Part shown: positions 25,041 through 34,838 of the stretch, one piece after another
Layout: the number at the start of each line of letters is the position of its first letter
Numbering within the stretch: the first letter of the stretch is position 1
Assembly (NCBI RefSeq): GCF_010389155.1
Contig: NC_057764.1
Coordinates: 2,914,001 to 2,978,000 of the forward strand
Origin: Erigeron canadensis
Lineage: Eukaryota; Streptophyta; Magnoliopsida; Asterales; Asteraceae
Reading direction: 5' to 3'
DNA: 64,000 nt
Notes under the pieces: generated by a model
The model's database searches: none
Told to the model about the DNA's origin: nothing
What the model saw: only the letters and a program-made list of their open reading frames with translations
Translations under genes and position numbers: made by a program

Positions 25041-25994
25041 ACAAAACGATCTTGTTTTAAAACTTGGCATACTTGAACTTAAATCAATCAGGTCTTGTTC
25101 ATGTTCGTGTTCTTTGACCCTTAAGACGATCTTGGTTTATGTAACTTTAAAACGATCCTGACCTAGCTTGAGCCATAAGACGATCTTGAGCTTGCTAACC
25201 TAAAACGATCTTGAACTAGGATCAGCTAGGACGATCTTGCACCTGAGGGACGATCTTGGAACCCTAAAACCCTAGGACGACTTCATGCAATCATAAAACA
25301 ACATGTACATGTTCTATAACACACCATACTTAATTCTTTAACACCAAACCAAGTTCATAACATCATTATCATTCGATTAAACACATTAAAGGCTACTTAT
25401 TAACATCGAGCTAGTTCATGAGTCGATCTAAAACAACGAACCAAGTGCAAACCTTAATTGAGTACACATAAGACATGTGCTAACTAAATTACTAAAGAAC
25501 GAGTTCTATGAACAACTATATTAAGTTCTAAGGCTAAAGTTCCTTTCTAAAGTCATGTTCAACTCATTAACACGATAAGTATTTAGGTGTGAGTTCAAAG
25601 ACGTTCATTTCGAGTCCAGTTCATGTATTTAAAGTGCATTTAAAACGCTTTTGAGTCAAGATGTTCAAAGAATCATCAAAGGACCAAATCATCAGTTCAT
25701 CAAGGTTATTTCAATGATTAATTAATCACAATAACTAATACATGTATTCATATATGTTCAATGACTTGTGATTAGGTTGACATCAAGACATAATTGGATT
25801 TAAATAGATATATCTTACTTATATCTGTGCTCATTCTCTATGCTTATAAACTACGCTTGTACCGGATCACTGTGAGTCTTCGTAGCCCCTTTTTCTTTAC
25901 TTATGTTTTGGGGTGAAAGGAATACTACATATGTTTTTATATATGCCGTAACTACTTTTATTACTCTATGGCTATCTGACTACTTGTTACATAT

Positions 25995-26165
25995 CAGCCG
26001 GTCCTGTTGAGGATTGTGTGTGCTCGCTTATTACATATGAGCCGGTCTTGTTGAGGATTGTGTGTGTTCGCGTATACATATTAGTCGGTCCTGTTGAGGA
26101 TTGTGTGTGCTCGCTTTGTACATACTTGCCGGTCATGTTGATGATTGTGTGTGCACGATTATATA
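25995..26165. repeat. Tandem repeat of about 40-50 bp, four units
   Basis: Units built on gccggtcctgttgaggattg tgtgtgctcgc, starting near 25998, 26041, 26085 and 26129. They lie near the 3' end of the nested LTR. Short open frames on both strands here are due to the repeat. Confidence 0.8.
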
Positions 26166-26609
26166 CAAACACTTACTTATGTGCAAGTTGGTCTCTAGCC
26201 ACACTATACTACTTTACTCTCGAATTCTATTGACGGCACAAAACGTTTTTATACCTCTTGTTATGAACTCAAACCTACGAACTCACCAACCTTTGTGTTG
26301 ACACGTTTAAGTATTCCTTTCAGGTATTCAAGCTAACCGTGGCTAGGATTGGTAGCATGGGACTCTTAGCAGACCGCAGGCTAGGTTTTGAAGTTTGCAT
26401 GCTCTTGTTTATGCTTAATGGCAATATGCCTAACCTTTTCCCCTGTGTGGGAACTTATCTCATCTCTATTTGAATGCTTGTTTTAACTTGTGTGTGATGA
26501 CTACTATTATGCTTAATGTATGCACTCATTTAGTATTCCTATGTAACATCCATGTGCGTGTGTGCTTTATCTTACATCCCGAGTTTTCCGCCGCTGTCGG
26601 GGTGTTACA

Positions 26610-27345
26610 TGACTACATAGAAACCTTTGCTCCTGTAGCAAAGATGGTTACTGTGAGAACTCTCTTGGCAATGGTTGTTAATCAAAACTGGATATTTGAG
26701 CCAATAGACATAAACAATGAATTCCTTCATGGGGATCTCAATGAAGAGGTTTACATATCTCTACCTCAAGGTTACAAACAACATGTACCTCCAAACACAG
26801 TCTGCAAGCTCAACAAGTCATTATATGGACTCAAACAAGCTAACAGACAATGGTTTCACAAGCTTACTACCATCCTGCTTCAACTTGGTTTTAAACAATA
26901 CATTTCTCTTCACCCTCTCATCCCAAGATGACTTCACTGCCCTAGTTGTTTTTGTAGATGATATATTGATTGTTGGATCCAACAATACCCTCATCTCTCA
27001 AATCAAACAGCAACTTGATTCCAAATTCAGCATCAAAGACTTGGGTGCATTACATTACTATTTGGGTATTGAATTTCTCAGGAATTCCAAAGGTCTTTGC
27101 ATGTCTCAACGCAAATATGTCGTTGATCTACTAAACACCTGTTCAACATGCTCGCACCAAACATATTGAGATTGACTGCCATTTTGTGAGGGACAAAGTT
27201 AAAGATGGTCATATTCTACCTCGATTCATTCCCACCAACCATCAAACTGCAGATGTATTGACAAAAGGCCTTAGTAGAACACCTCATCACAGATGTATTT
27301 CCAAGTTTGGCCTTTATGATCCATTCACACTACCAACTTGCGGGG
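26610..27345 (+). pseudogene. Copia reverse transcriptase / RNase H remnant
   Basis: Continues the RT after the insertion: ETFAPVAKMVTVRTLLAM, then DINNEFLHGDL and LYGLKQANRQWFHKL. A small deletion with frameshift near 26900 precedes the catalytic FVDDIL (consensus YVDDIL) and LGALHYYLGIEF. At about 27150 the frame jumps directly to HIEIDCHFVRDKV and NHQTADVLTKGLS, the C-terminal end of Copia RNase H. Most of the connection and RNase H domain is therefore deleted, roughly 150-200 residues judged from the family. The frame ends near the polypurine tract cggggggt (27341-27348). Confidence 0.9.
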
Positions 27346-27347
27346 GG

Positions 27348-27629
27348 TAAAGGTGTAAACTCTACACCTTGCATTAACAATATCACTACACAATATATTT
27401 GGCATTGTAAATACTTTACTGATTGTAATAATATGTAATTATATAGGAAAGATAGTTAGAAAGCTGTTAGGATTGGTCGTTTCAAGTAGTTAGACACGTG
27501 TATAAGTTTATCCTCTTGTATATATATATATATAGGACGGTTATTCCTTGTATATTCAGTTAATCCATTACACAAAATATTCCCAAATATCTTTCTCCCC
27601 TTTTCTCTCAAATGTCTTATCTGTCTATA
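27348..27629 (+). repeat. Copia 3' LTR
   Basis: 282 bp, preceded by the polypurine tract cgggggg and starting TAAAGGTGTAAAC. It matches the 5' LTR throughout. The length difference lies in a TATATA tract. Confidence 0.93.
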
Positions 27630-27634
27630 AGTTT

Positions 27635-28152
27635 CTAAGTCAAGTTAGAATAATCATGGCATTTGTATTAAAATTAAGGGTCAAGATTCAATGATGGAAT
27701 CCCCTTCTAAAGTGTTTTTCCCATTCAACACATGATTCCATAGGTTAGCTTTCCTATTTTTGAAGAGCTAATTCCTTAATTTCTTTTTTTATTATTGCTA
27801 ATAATACTTATATGTTAACTAAAAACCGTGGTAGACAATAATTATTATAATACAGTAACTTGAATCAAAATCGATCTCTCAAATACAGTACAAAATAGCA
27901 ATATTTTATAATAAATATTGTATTGTAAAAAGTAACATTTAACTATAAAAACTTAGTGATCAATTATGGCACGGTAGCAATTACCGAGATACATCGATTT
28001 TCACGTTGATGACTCTATATTGTAATCTTTTTGGATAAAAAATACCGAAATTTTATATTTTTCTTCGAACGTGTCAATGAAAGGTAATGGATTTATGCAT
28101 TTCATATATATATATATATATATATATGGTTTGGTTATTGTAAAACAATTAT
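27635..28152. other. Intergenic DNA with (AT)n microsatellite
   Basis: No gene seen. An (AT) microsatellite lies at 28104-28127. This stretch separates the Copia element from the Mutator-like element. Confidence 0.6.
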
Positions 28153-28338
28153 TAAAGTAAAGAGAAATTGTTACAAATCGTCCTTGTGGTTTGCTCAAAT
28201 TCGCATTTTGATCTCTGTGCTTTTTTTATCATTAGGTGTACTGTACTTTGCATTTCCATCGCTAGTCATCCCTGCCACTAACAACCGTTAATTTTCATCT
28301 GTTAAACCCCTCATGTGCAGGGCATTTTCGTTCATTTT

Positions 28339-28789
28339 GTAACCATAGAGACTACAACAGCAACAACAACTGTACCCAATCCCTGAGCGGGGTATGAGGG
28401 AGGTAAGTTGTAGACAGTATTACTTCTACCCAAAGGTAGAGAGACTGCTTCCATAAGGACCTCTGGCCAAGATGATGTAAAAGCCGTAAAAGGGTAAAGT
28501 GTTTATACCTGTCTGTCGAGAACATGATAAGAAGATATAACTGTCAGTTGGGTCCGCTGGGTATGTCTACCTTAAGAGTAGGGAAGAGTAGCAAACGTAC
28601 AGCCTAACAATACCTTAGCAAAGTACATAAACTCTAGCAACAATAGTACGCAAATAACAGCATAAAATGTAGGAACATAATAAACAAAGTCTTCAGCAAG
28701 GAGCTCAAACAGGAGGAATGCTCAAACAGGAGGAATGTAAACTGTCAGTACAACCATACCTATACGTACGTATGTAACCATAGGGACTA
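28339..28789 (-). mobile_element. Au-like SINE inserted in the Mutator-like TIR
   Basis: A 16-bp direct repeat with one mismatch, GTAACCATAGRGACTA, lies at 28339-28354 and 28774-28789. Between them the minus strand reads ggaagcagtctctctacc and ends in a tgttgttg-rich tail, as in plant Au SINEs (ggaagca.ctctctac ... gggta ... ttgttgttg). The insert is 419 bp, longer than a typical Au SINE of about 180 bp, so the left part may be extra sequence. It contains an 18-bp tandem duplication near 28706-28738. Confidence 0.65.
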
Positions 28790-29657
28790 TTTGTGATAAA
28801 ACATATTTGAGCGACTATTTGTAATAAAAGGAAAAAACTCATCATCTTCTTCCCTCTCTCACTCCCATCACCAACCAAACTTCCGGTCACCTTCACAACC
28901 TCCTACCGCCGCTTTTTTTCACCATAAAAAACTCCGGCCATCATCCCCAACAAGGCAACAACAGTTAGGGTTTCATCTCTAACCTAAGCCTTAATTACTT
29001 ATTCAAAACCACGAAACCGTCGCCGCTGCTGCTGCTCCGCCACTCTACCATCGTTGTTGTTGATGTTTCAATTTCCAGCCACCACTACACGACTCCATAA
29101 CATCCCAGGAAAAATATGAAACGTAAGTAACGATCTTTTAAACAAACTCATTTCACCTCTCTCCCAAAAAAACCCTAAATCCTTTCTTTTTTTTCTTCTA
29201 TTTCTCCCTAACACAGCCACGCACCACCGGACTACAACCATCTAACGACGGTCTAGAAAGAAGAAGAGACGTTCAAGCTTCAATACAGTTTGTTATACAT
29301 CTGAGCATGCTCAATTATTTTGTTTTTCTCTTCGGTTTTTGTTCGAACCGCAATAGACCACCATTCTTCACCACCTTTTATCACCACCATGAACCATCAC
29401 TGTTTTGTCAATATTTTCGGGACAGAAATGGTTCACTTTTTTCAATGTTTTGGTAACCATAGTGGGATGGTGGTTCTCGGTTTTCGGCGAAGTTTTCCAG
29501 CGGTGGCAGGTGGTGTTGGTCGGCCGGTCAGAATTAGTGGTTGGAGTTGTGTGGGAGAAGGAAAACAAAGACTTTTTTATAATCCGATGTTTTATTACAC
29601 CTAGTCCATGTGGTTAGTGTTTGATCAAATAATCGCATTATGGCTCAACCGGAGGTT
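28790..29657. other. Interior of Mutator-like element, no recognised gene
   Basis: C/T-rich stretches such as ctctctcactcccatcacc look like a plant 5' UTR and may be captured host DNA. Short open frames (29320-29617, both strands) show no family signal. Confidence 0.4.
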
Positions 29658-30406
29658 TGAGTGTGGTTGTTGGTGTTTATCGGCGATTCCTTTACGCCTA
29701 TTGTTTTGTTGATCCTAGGTTGTTATGTCCGACTTAGGATTTCAGGGTTTGTTTTAGGGTTAACTCGGAGGTCGAATAAACTATGAATGAGGGTTATGTA
29801 TGTGATGAATATGATCGTGCCGTATGGCTCTTCCTCTATTTATATAGAGGGTTAATGACTTGGAGAGATGGGTAAGAGAATTAGGGTAAATATCTTCCTC
29901 CTTTATGAATATCTTGTTTCCTTCTTGAGAAGATTTGTGGTAATCCTGTTACCAAGCCGTGTCCGAATATATCGTAGCTTCGATATATGTTTAATAGGAT
30001 AATCATGAGGAAGATCTTTATCCGATCTCCCTTGTATGTCTCCTCGAAGCTGGGTACTTACTACCTTCGGTGCTCCTGGATAATCATATTGATCGAAGGT
30101 TAAGCTCCGTTATGGGCATATATACTTATTACCTGTACGAAGGTGGCTTCGTATTCAGTTTCTACTTCAGGTACGGAGCTAGGGCTCCGTATGGGTATAT
30201 CATCAAGCCCAGTCTGATGGGAGATGCTATCTGTAGGATGTCGCATTAGACTCAATTACATATCTGCTCCGTAGGTTACCCCTTACGGAGGTTACTTGAA
30301 CAACGTGCGCGTATTGGGCCAAAAATCCTGAGATACGTATTGTGTATGTATTCGCCTGTGCGGATTTTGAGTAGTGGCTTCTGCCAAAATACTCTCATTC
30401 CTCACA
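29658..30406 (+). repeat. Left LTR-like copy of an internal LTR unit
   Basis: Matches 32755-33328 over most of its length, starting TGAGTGTGGTTGTTGG. The left copy continues about 190 bp past the right copy to ...ctctcattcctcaca. TG...CA ends are possible, but no target duplication, primer site or polypurine tract could be found. Confidence 0.55.
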
Positions 30407-30729
30407 CATATAAATATTATAAGAAACAAAAATAAGAAATATAATACCTTTTTCCGGCAGCTGTGACTTCAACGATTCATCCGTTGTATTCTCAATACAA
30501 CTGTTTTGTCAAACGAGGTACGTATTTTTAACTTGATTTCATCTTCTTGTGATGCGAATTGGATTAATTCCGTCCTCCTGAAACCCTAATTGATAATATG
30601 TAGCTTTATATAACTGTTGTGCCGCATCCTTTGTTAGTGTCTCAATTTATAGATCCTGTGTTTCCCTGCCTGTATTCCATTTGTCCCAATTTTCTCTGAA
30701 ATGTGTTGTGGGATTATCTTAATTAGATA

Positions 30730-31236
30730 ATGCCTGCTTTTGCCCATCCATCTTTCCTATCGCGATTGGCCTTATTAGGGTTGTCCTTCTGTCTGGAGGT
30801 TGTTTATTCCCATATACTGTATTTTTGCGGGATGGCTTTTAAGCAAATGATAAATAGACAATCATTTCTTACTCAGTTGGTTATGAAGGTTGCGCCCTCC
30901 GCTCCGGTTTTAGGGTTAGGGACCTCCGGTAGTGATTCGCAGGCTGTTGATCAGGCGGGTCTTGAGGCCATATGTCAAGCGGGTGAGGCTATTTCTCAAG
31001 AGGCTGGCTCGGTTGGTCCTCCTGTTGTTGAAGTTTCAGACTTCCCCACTAGTGGAGAGCAAGATGATCAACCCGAGGATGAGCAGGGTACCGTTGTCGG
31101 TCGCCTGAGCAGTAGAAAAAAGACTTCCTCAAGGAGGTCCAATGTTTCTTCCTCTAGGAAGAAGGCGAAGAAGTCTGGAGATTTCCGTCTGCATAGAAGT
31201 TGCTTGCGCTTGATGTTTAAAATTCTTCCTTATTAA
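30730..31236 (+). CDS. Unidentified gag-like ORF, 168 aa
   Basis: An open frame between the two LTR-like copies. The N-terminus is hydrophobic (about residues 1-35). A Ser/Gly/Glu-rich middle follows, then a strongly basic C-terminal tract (RKKTSSRRSNVSSSRKKAKK). There is no recognised domain, zinc knuckle or protease. The basic tail and the position suggest a nucleic-acid-binding gag-like protein of a non-autonomous LTR unit. The start is the first ATG of the frame and could be later (for example the ATG near 30831). It may be one of two exons together with 31374-31987. Confidence 0.4.
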   Translation: MPAFAHPSFLSRLALLGLSFCLEVVYSHILYFCGMAFKQMINRQSFLTQLVMKVAPSAPVLGLGTSGSDSQAVDQAGLEAICQAGEAISQEAGSVGPPVVEVSDFPTSGEQDDQPEDEQGTVVGRLSSRKKTSSRRSNVSSSRKKAKKSGDFRLHRSCLRLMFKILPY

Positions 31237-31373
31237 TTCTTTTTTATTTTTGTAGGTTTTAATCCTCTGACCCAAGCTCCTAATGGGCGATCTTGCTACC
31301 ACGCCCTTAGCTCTATAACCCCCTTAAGTGGGTTTCAAAGCTAGCAAATCTGAATTCTTCACAGCTTTCCGAG

Positions 31374-31987
31374 TTGTTTAATCAGTCATCTTTCTGCTCA
31401 GCCATGATTGGTAACGTGTTGGACTCAAGACTTCGTGAACTTTTAGAGGATACAGGGCCATCAGCCGAACAGGTTGAGAAGTTGAAGGTAGAGAAACTAT
31501 CTTTGGAGTTTAAGGTTTCTGATTTGGAGGTTAGGTTGAGTGGGTTGACTACAAAACTTGAAGTTGTTCGTGAGGGGTTCGTTCGAAGAAGGAGGAAGTT
31601 GTATTGCTGAGGGAGGACTTGTCTGCTAAGGATGCAATGCTTGTTAGTGATCGCTTTGCCTATGTGGAGCTGAGAGGGAAGTATAGGCAGCTTATTACTA
31701 AAGTGATTCCGCACGCTTGCAGGGAGTTTCTGAATGGGCCCGACGTTGGTGCGAAGATTTCGAGCCTTTGTAATGCAAATAGGGTGGATGCCGACTCAGA
31801 ACTTATTCGTGTTCTTGCTGCAGAAGGGCGCATATCTTTCCATGGTTCTGAGCTTGTAAGGCATACCATAGGTCCTCTTTACAAAGCTATGAGTGATCTT
31901 GAGGATATTCACTCTCAATACTTGTGTGCCCTATCCGCAGATCCTGACGCTTCCCTCTCTCAGTTGATCCAAGTTCCTATTATGTGA
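31374..31987 (+). pseudogene. Unidentified coiled-coil frame, split by a frameshift
   Basis: Two overlapping frames, 31374-31610 and 31604-31987, read as one protein if a one-base shift near 31600 is allowed. The first part is a coiled coil (PSAEQVEKLKVEKLSLEFK, LEVRLSGLTTKLEVV). The second starts LREDLSAKDAML and continues with FAYVELRGKYRQLITKV and a conserved-looking helical domain up to VPIM. It is similar in style to the coiled-coil gag-like ORF at 7592-10330. Function is not recognised. It lies between LTR-like repeats, so it is probably an element-encoded protein. Confidence 0.45.
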
Positions 31988-32754
31988 ATCGTTTGAACAT
32001 TATGTCCAAAAGTTTGTTTGTTTCTTTATTGGATTCTTCTTCCTTCCTTTTCTCCTTTGTAGATTGTTCCTCCCTAATGATTTTATTTGTTTAGCCTTAT
32101 GTTTGCGGATTATCTACTGGTATATGCCTTTTCAAGATGTTGGTAAGGCAATCTACTAGCTTTTACATTTTCAAGACTTATTCCTTAAGGCCTTATTTGG
32201 ACATGCCTTGTTGATCATTTTGTCACGAAGGCTTTGTCCATGAATTTGGGCTGAGCTACTACAATTATGTTTGGAGCTTATATATTGTCTTATGACTGTC
32301 GCCTTTTAACTTAATTGTTTTATGGCAGTCATCTTATGACGTAATTGCTTTATGGAAGCGTTATCGGGCGTCCCCTGAACTTCTCATAAAGTCTTTCATA
32401 TACATGTATATTTTGCGCATGGTACTCTGAGCGATCTTATTTGAAAGCAATTTTTGAAAAAATACAAGGCAGAAGGCCTTTACATAGTAAAGTCTACACT
32501 GCGTTAGCTTTCACTGGCTGCTTTCTGGTGATCCGGAATTTTCCTTAACCTGCTTACGGGGGTTGTGGGGGCTGAGCATTGTCGGTCTTGGCTCCGCTAC
32601 CTGCCTCGTTGATGGAGGCATGGTTTCTGGGTCTGGGTGTGGGTACCCCTTTATTCGCTCGTTCTCCATTCTGCAAAAAGGTCAACCTAGCCATCTTTTT
32701 AGGGTTTTTTTTTATTAGTCCCTCCTTTTTACGAGGTTCTTTATTTACTCAGTG

Positions 32755-33328
32755 TGAGTGTAGTTGTTGGTGTTTATCGGCGATTCCCATACGGTCATAG
32801 GGTCGAAGACCGCTTTACGCCTATTGTTTTGTTGATCCTAGGCCGTTATGTCCGACTTAGGATTTGAGGGTTTATTTTAGGGTTTACTCGGAGGTCGAAT
32901 AAACTATGAATGAGGGTTATGTGTGTGATGCGTATGATCGTGCCGTATGGCTCTTCCTTTATTTATAAAGAGGATAGATGACTTGGAGAGGAGAGTAAGA
33001 GAATTAGGGTAAATCTCTTCCTCCTTTATGAATATCTTGTTTCCTTCTTGAGAAGATTTGTGATAATCTTGTTACCAAGCCATGTCCGAATATATCGGAG
33101 CTTCGATATATGTTTAATAGGATAATCGTGAGGAAGATCTTTATCCGATCTCCCTTGTATGTCTCCTCGGAGCTGGGTACTTGCTACCTTTGGTGCTCCG
33201 GGATAATCAAATAGATCGGATGTTCAACTCCGTTATGGGCATATATACTTATTACCTGTACGAAGGTGTCTTTGTATTCAGTTTCTGTTTCGGGTATGGA
33301 GCTAGGGCTCCGTATGGGTATATCATCA
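32755..33328 (+). repeat. Right LTR-like copy of the internal LTR unit
   Basis: Same sequence as 29658-30224 except substitutions and a 25-bp insertion (tacggtcatagggtcgaaga region, about 32790-32813). It stops at tatatcatca and passes directly into the right TIR part of the Mutator-like element, so its 3' end is missing. Confidence 0.6.
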
Positions 33329-33524
33329 GTTAGGAACTTGACAATTATACCCTCATGTGCATTGCACATGTGGGGTTTAACGAAGCAAAACTAAGGGTTG
33401 TTAGCATTAGGGACGGTTGGCAATGAAAATGAAAAGTACACAGACACCTAATGACAAAAAAAGGGATGAAAATGCGAATCGAGCAAACCACATGGATGAT
33501 TTGTGATAATTTCTCTAAAGTAAA

Positions 33525-33728
33525 ACAAATAAGATAAGATCTTGACCCTTAGATCATGGTTAATTTGATGCACGGAGATTCACAAAGTAATTGATGCACG
33601 ATGATTTTCATGATGCACAGTGATCTTTAGTGAAGAGAAACCTATTATTTTACTTGTTTTACATTAATACTTGTTATATTTTACTAAAGACCTATATATA
33701 TATATATATATATATATGGAGGTGGTAA
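33525..33728. other. Intergenic DNA with (AT)n
   Basis: Short stretch ending in an (AT) microsatellite. It contains repeated tgatgcac motifs near 33569-33616. No gene. Confidence 0.5.
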
Positions 33729-33894
33729 TATAAGGTTGTTCGGTAGCTAAGCTTAGGTGTGGAACACTCGCATATTATTTTTTTAGTCCATAAAATTTAT
33801 GGGGGGCCAAACATTTATTCATTAATCAAAAAATATTAAAATATCTGTATGTGTGGGGTTCCACACCTAAACTTAGGTGCCGGACATCCTTATA
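33729..33894. mobile_element. Small TIR element (MITE), 166 bp
   Basis: Inverted arms of about 38 bp with mismatches: left tataaggttgttcggtag through taggtgtggaac; right its inverse ending ccggacatccttata. AT-rich centre. No unambiguous target duplication. Confidence 0.65.
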
Positions 33895-33899
33895 TTCAC

Positions 33900-33900
33900 T

Positions 33901-33933
<33 letters not shown>

Positions 33934-34838
33934 CTTGCTAATTTATTTGATTTAGAGACACTACTTTTTTCATTATTTTAAAACCCAGCTTTTGATTTGC
34001 AAACAATTAACGATTTTTGACTTATCAAGTAGTAGATGGTCACAATCAATACTAGAGAATGATTTTTGACACATCAAAACATAGTTTACCACTTTACTTA
34101 TGGCTATTTCTCAAATTAGCCACTCATATCTTATGTATTTATGTCATTGATATATGTACATGGTAGAAGTAGTATTAATACTACTAAGTGTGAGCTAAAA
34201 ACCGAACTGACTTGATGACCTGTCACTTGAGTTAAGTGTGGTCTTTGTGAACTAAAACCCTATTTGCAGCTTCTCAATGTATTAAAACCCGAATTGCATG
34301 CTAAAACCGATCTGCAAGTGTGATTTGTAAATGTCGAACATCAAGTTATTTGTGCTTAAAAATCTGCTTACACTATGACCCAAACAAAGTTAGTTATTTG
34401 CTTTAAAATCTGAATTGTTACTCTGTTTGTACTAAAACTCGAACTGGTGTTCTAAACCTGACTCGTAGGTGTTTTGTGCCAAAACTTAAATCTGACTTTT
34501 TTTTCTTGTATTAAAACCTGGACAGTTTGTTGTTAAACTCCTTTCAATTCTATTTTCAACTAATATTGTTGTATCTAGACTTTTGTAATGCTAAATCGGC
34601 ATATTCTATAATTGTTAGCACATCTCGTAAAGTAACTTATCACTTTCTAACATTAAATCATACTTTTAGCATGTCCCCAAAATGAATGTTGCAAAACCAA
34701 CACGCATGGTCGAAAAAAGTCAATCACAAAAGTTTCTGGTATCGACTTCATCCCAAGTTCAACATGTAACTGCTTGCTTTTGCTGAAATAACACATAAAT
34801 ACATGTTAATCAAATTAAATTCTCATATTTTAGTGTAG
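33900..34838. other. Intergenic, nothing recognised
   Basis: Starts with a long (AT) microsatellite (33907-33933). From 34250 to 34520 there are loose repeats of taaaacc-type motifs. No coding signal before the C48 pseudogene. Confidence 0.5.

Larger units (their letters stand above)
23842..26614. mobile_element. Solo-LTR-like insertion inside Copia RT
   Basis: The inserted DNA is 23847-26609 (2763 bp). Perfect 5-bp duplications TGACT flank it (23842-23846 and 26610-26614). The ends are TGTAACA...TGTTACA, a 7-bp inverted terminus with TG...CA. No primer site, polypurine tract or retroviral-type coding region is seen inside. A TATAAATA box (24137-24144) is followed by a pyrimidine-rich stretch, as expected for an LTR promoter. 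Length and ends resemble long LTRs of chromovirus (Tekay/Del-like) gypsy elements, so I read it as a solo LTR; the family assignment is inference. Confidence 0.8.
20067..27634 (+). mobile_element. Ty1/Copia LTR retrotransposon with nested insertion
   Basis: The complete footprint is 20072-27629 between perfect 5-bp duplications AGTTT (20067-20071 and 27630-27634). Order: 5' LTR, primer-binding site, gag, protease, integrase, reverse transcriptase, RNase H remnant, polypurine tract, 3' LTR. This integrase-before-RT order is diagnostic of Copia. The coding region is dead: nine in-frame stops before the insertion, a frameshift in RT, loss of most of the sequence between RT and the RNase H C-terminus, and a 2763-bp insertion. 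The two LTRs differ at roughly 19 positions plus one indel by my hand count, so the insertion is not recent. Confidence 0.95.
28153..33524. mobile_element. Mutator-like element (5.35 kb) with perfect 9-bp target duplication
   Basis: The element is 28162-33515. TAAAGTAAA flanks it on both sides (28153-28161, 33516-33524). The terminal inverted repeats are about 160-190 bp (left to about 28350, right from about 33353), starting gagaaattgttacaaatcg, and share the family seen at 42967-44383. No transposase is visible. The interior carries a SINE-like insertion (28355-28773) and an LTR-bounded unit (29658-33328). This is a non-autonomous element enlarged by later insertions. Confidence 0.9.

Noticed and set aside
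24731..25076. Long open frames on both strands (SSWQDLPGKIFL repeats)
   Set aside because: They only read the 14-bp minisatellite, which lacks stops. No coding signal outside it.
30720..31990. Ordinary host gene made of the two ORFs
   Set aside because: Both lie between near-identical LTR-like copies inside a Mutator-like element, and the second is split by a frameshift.
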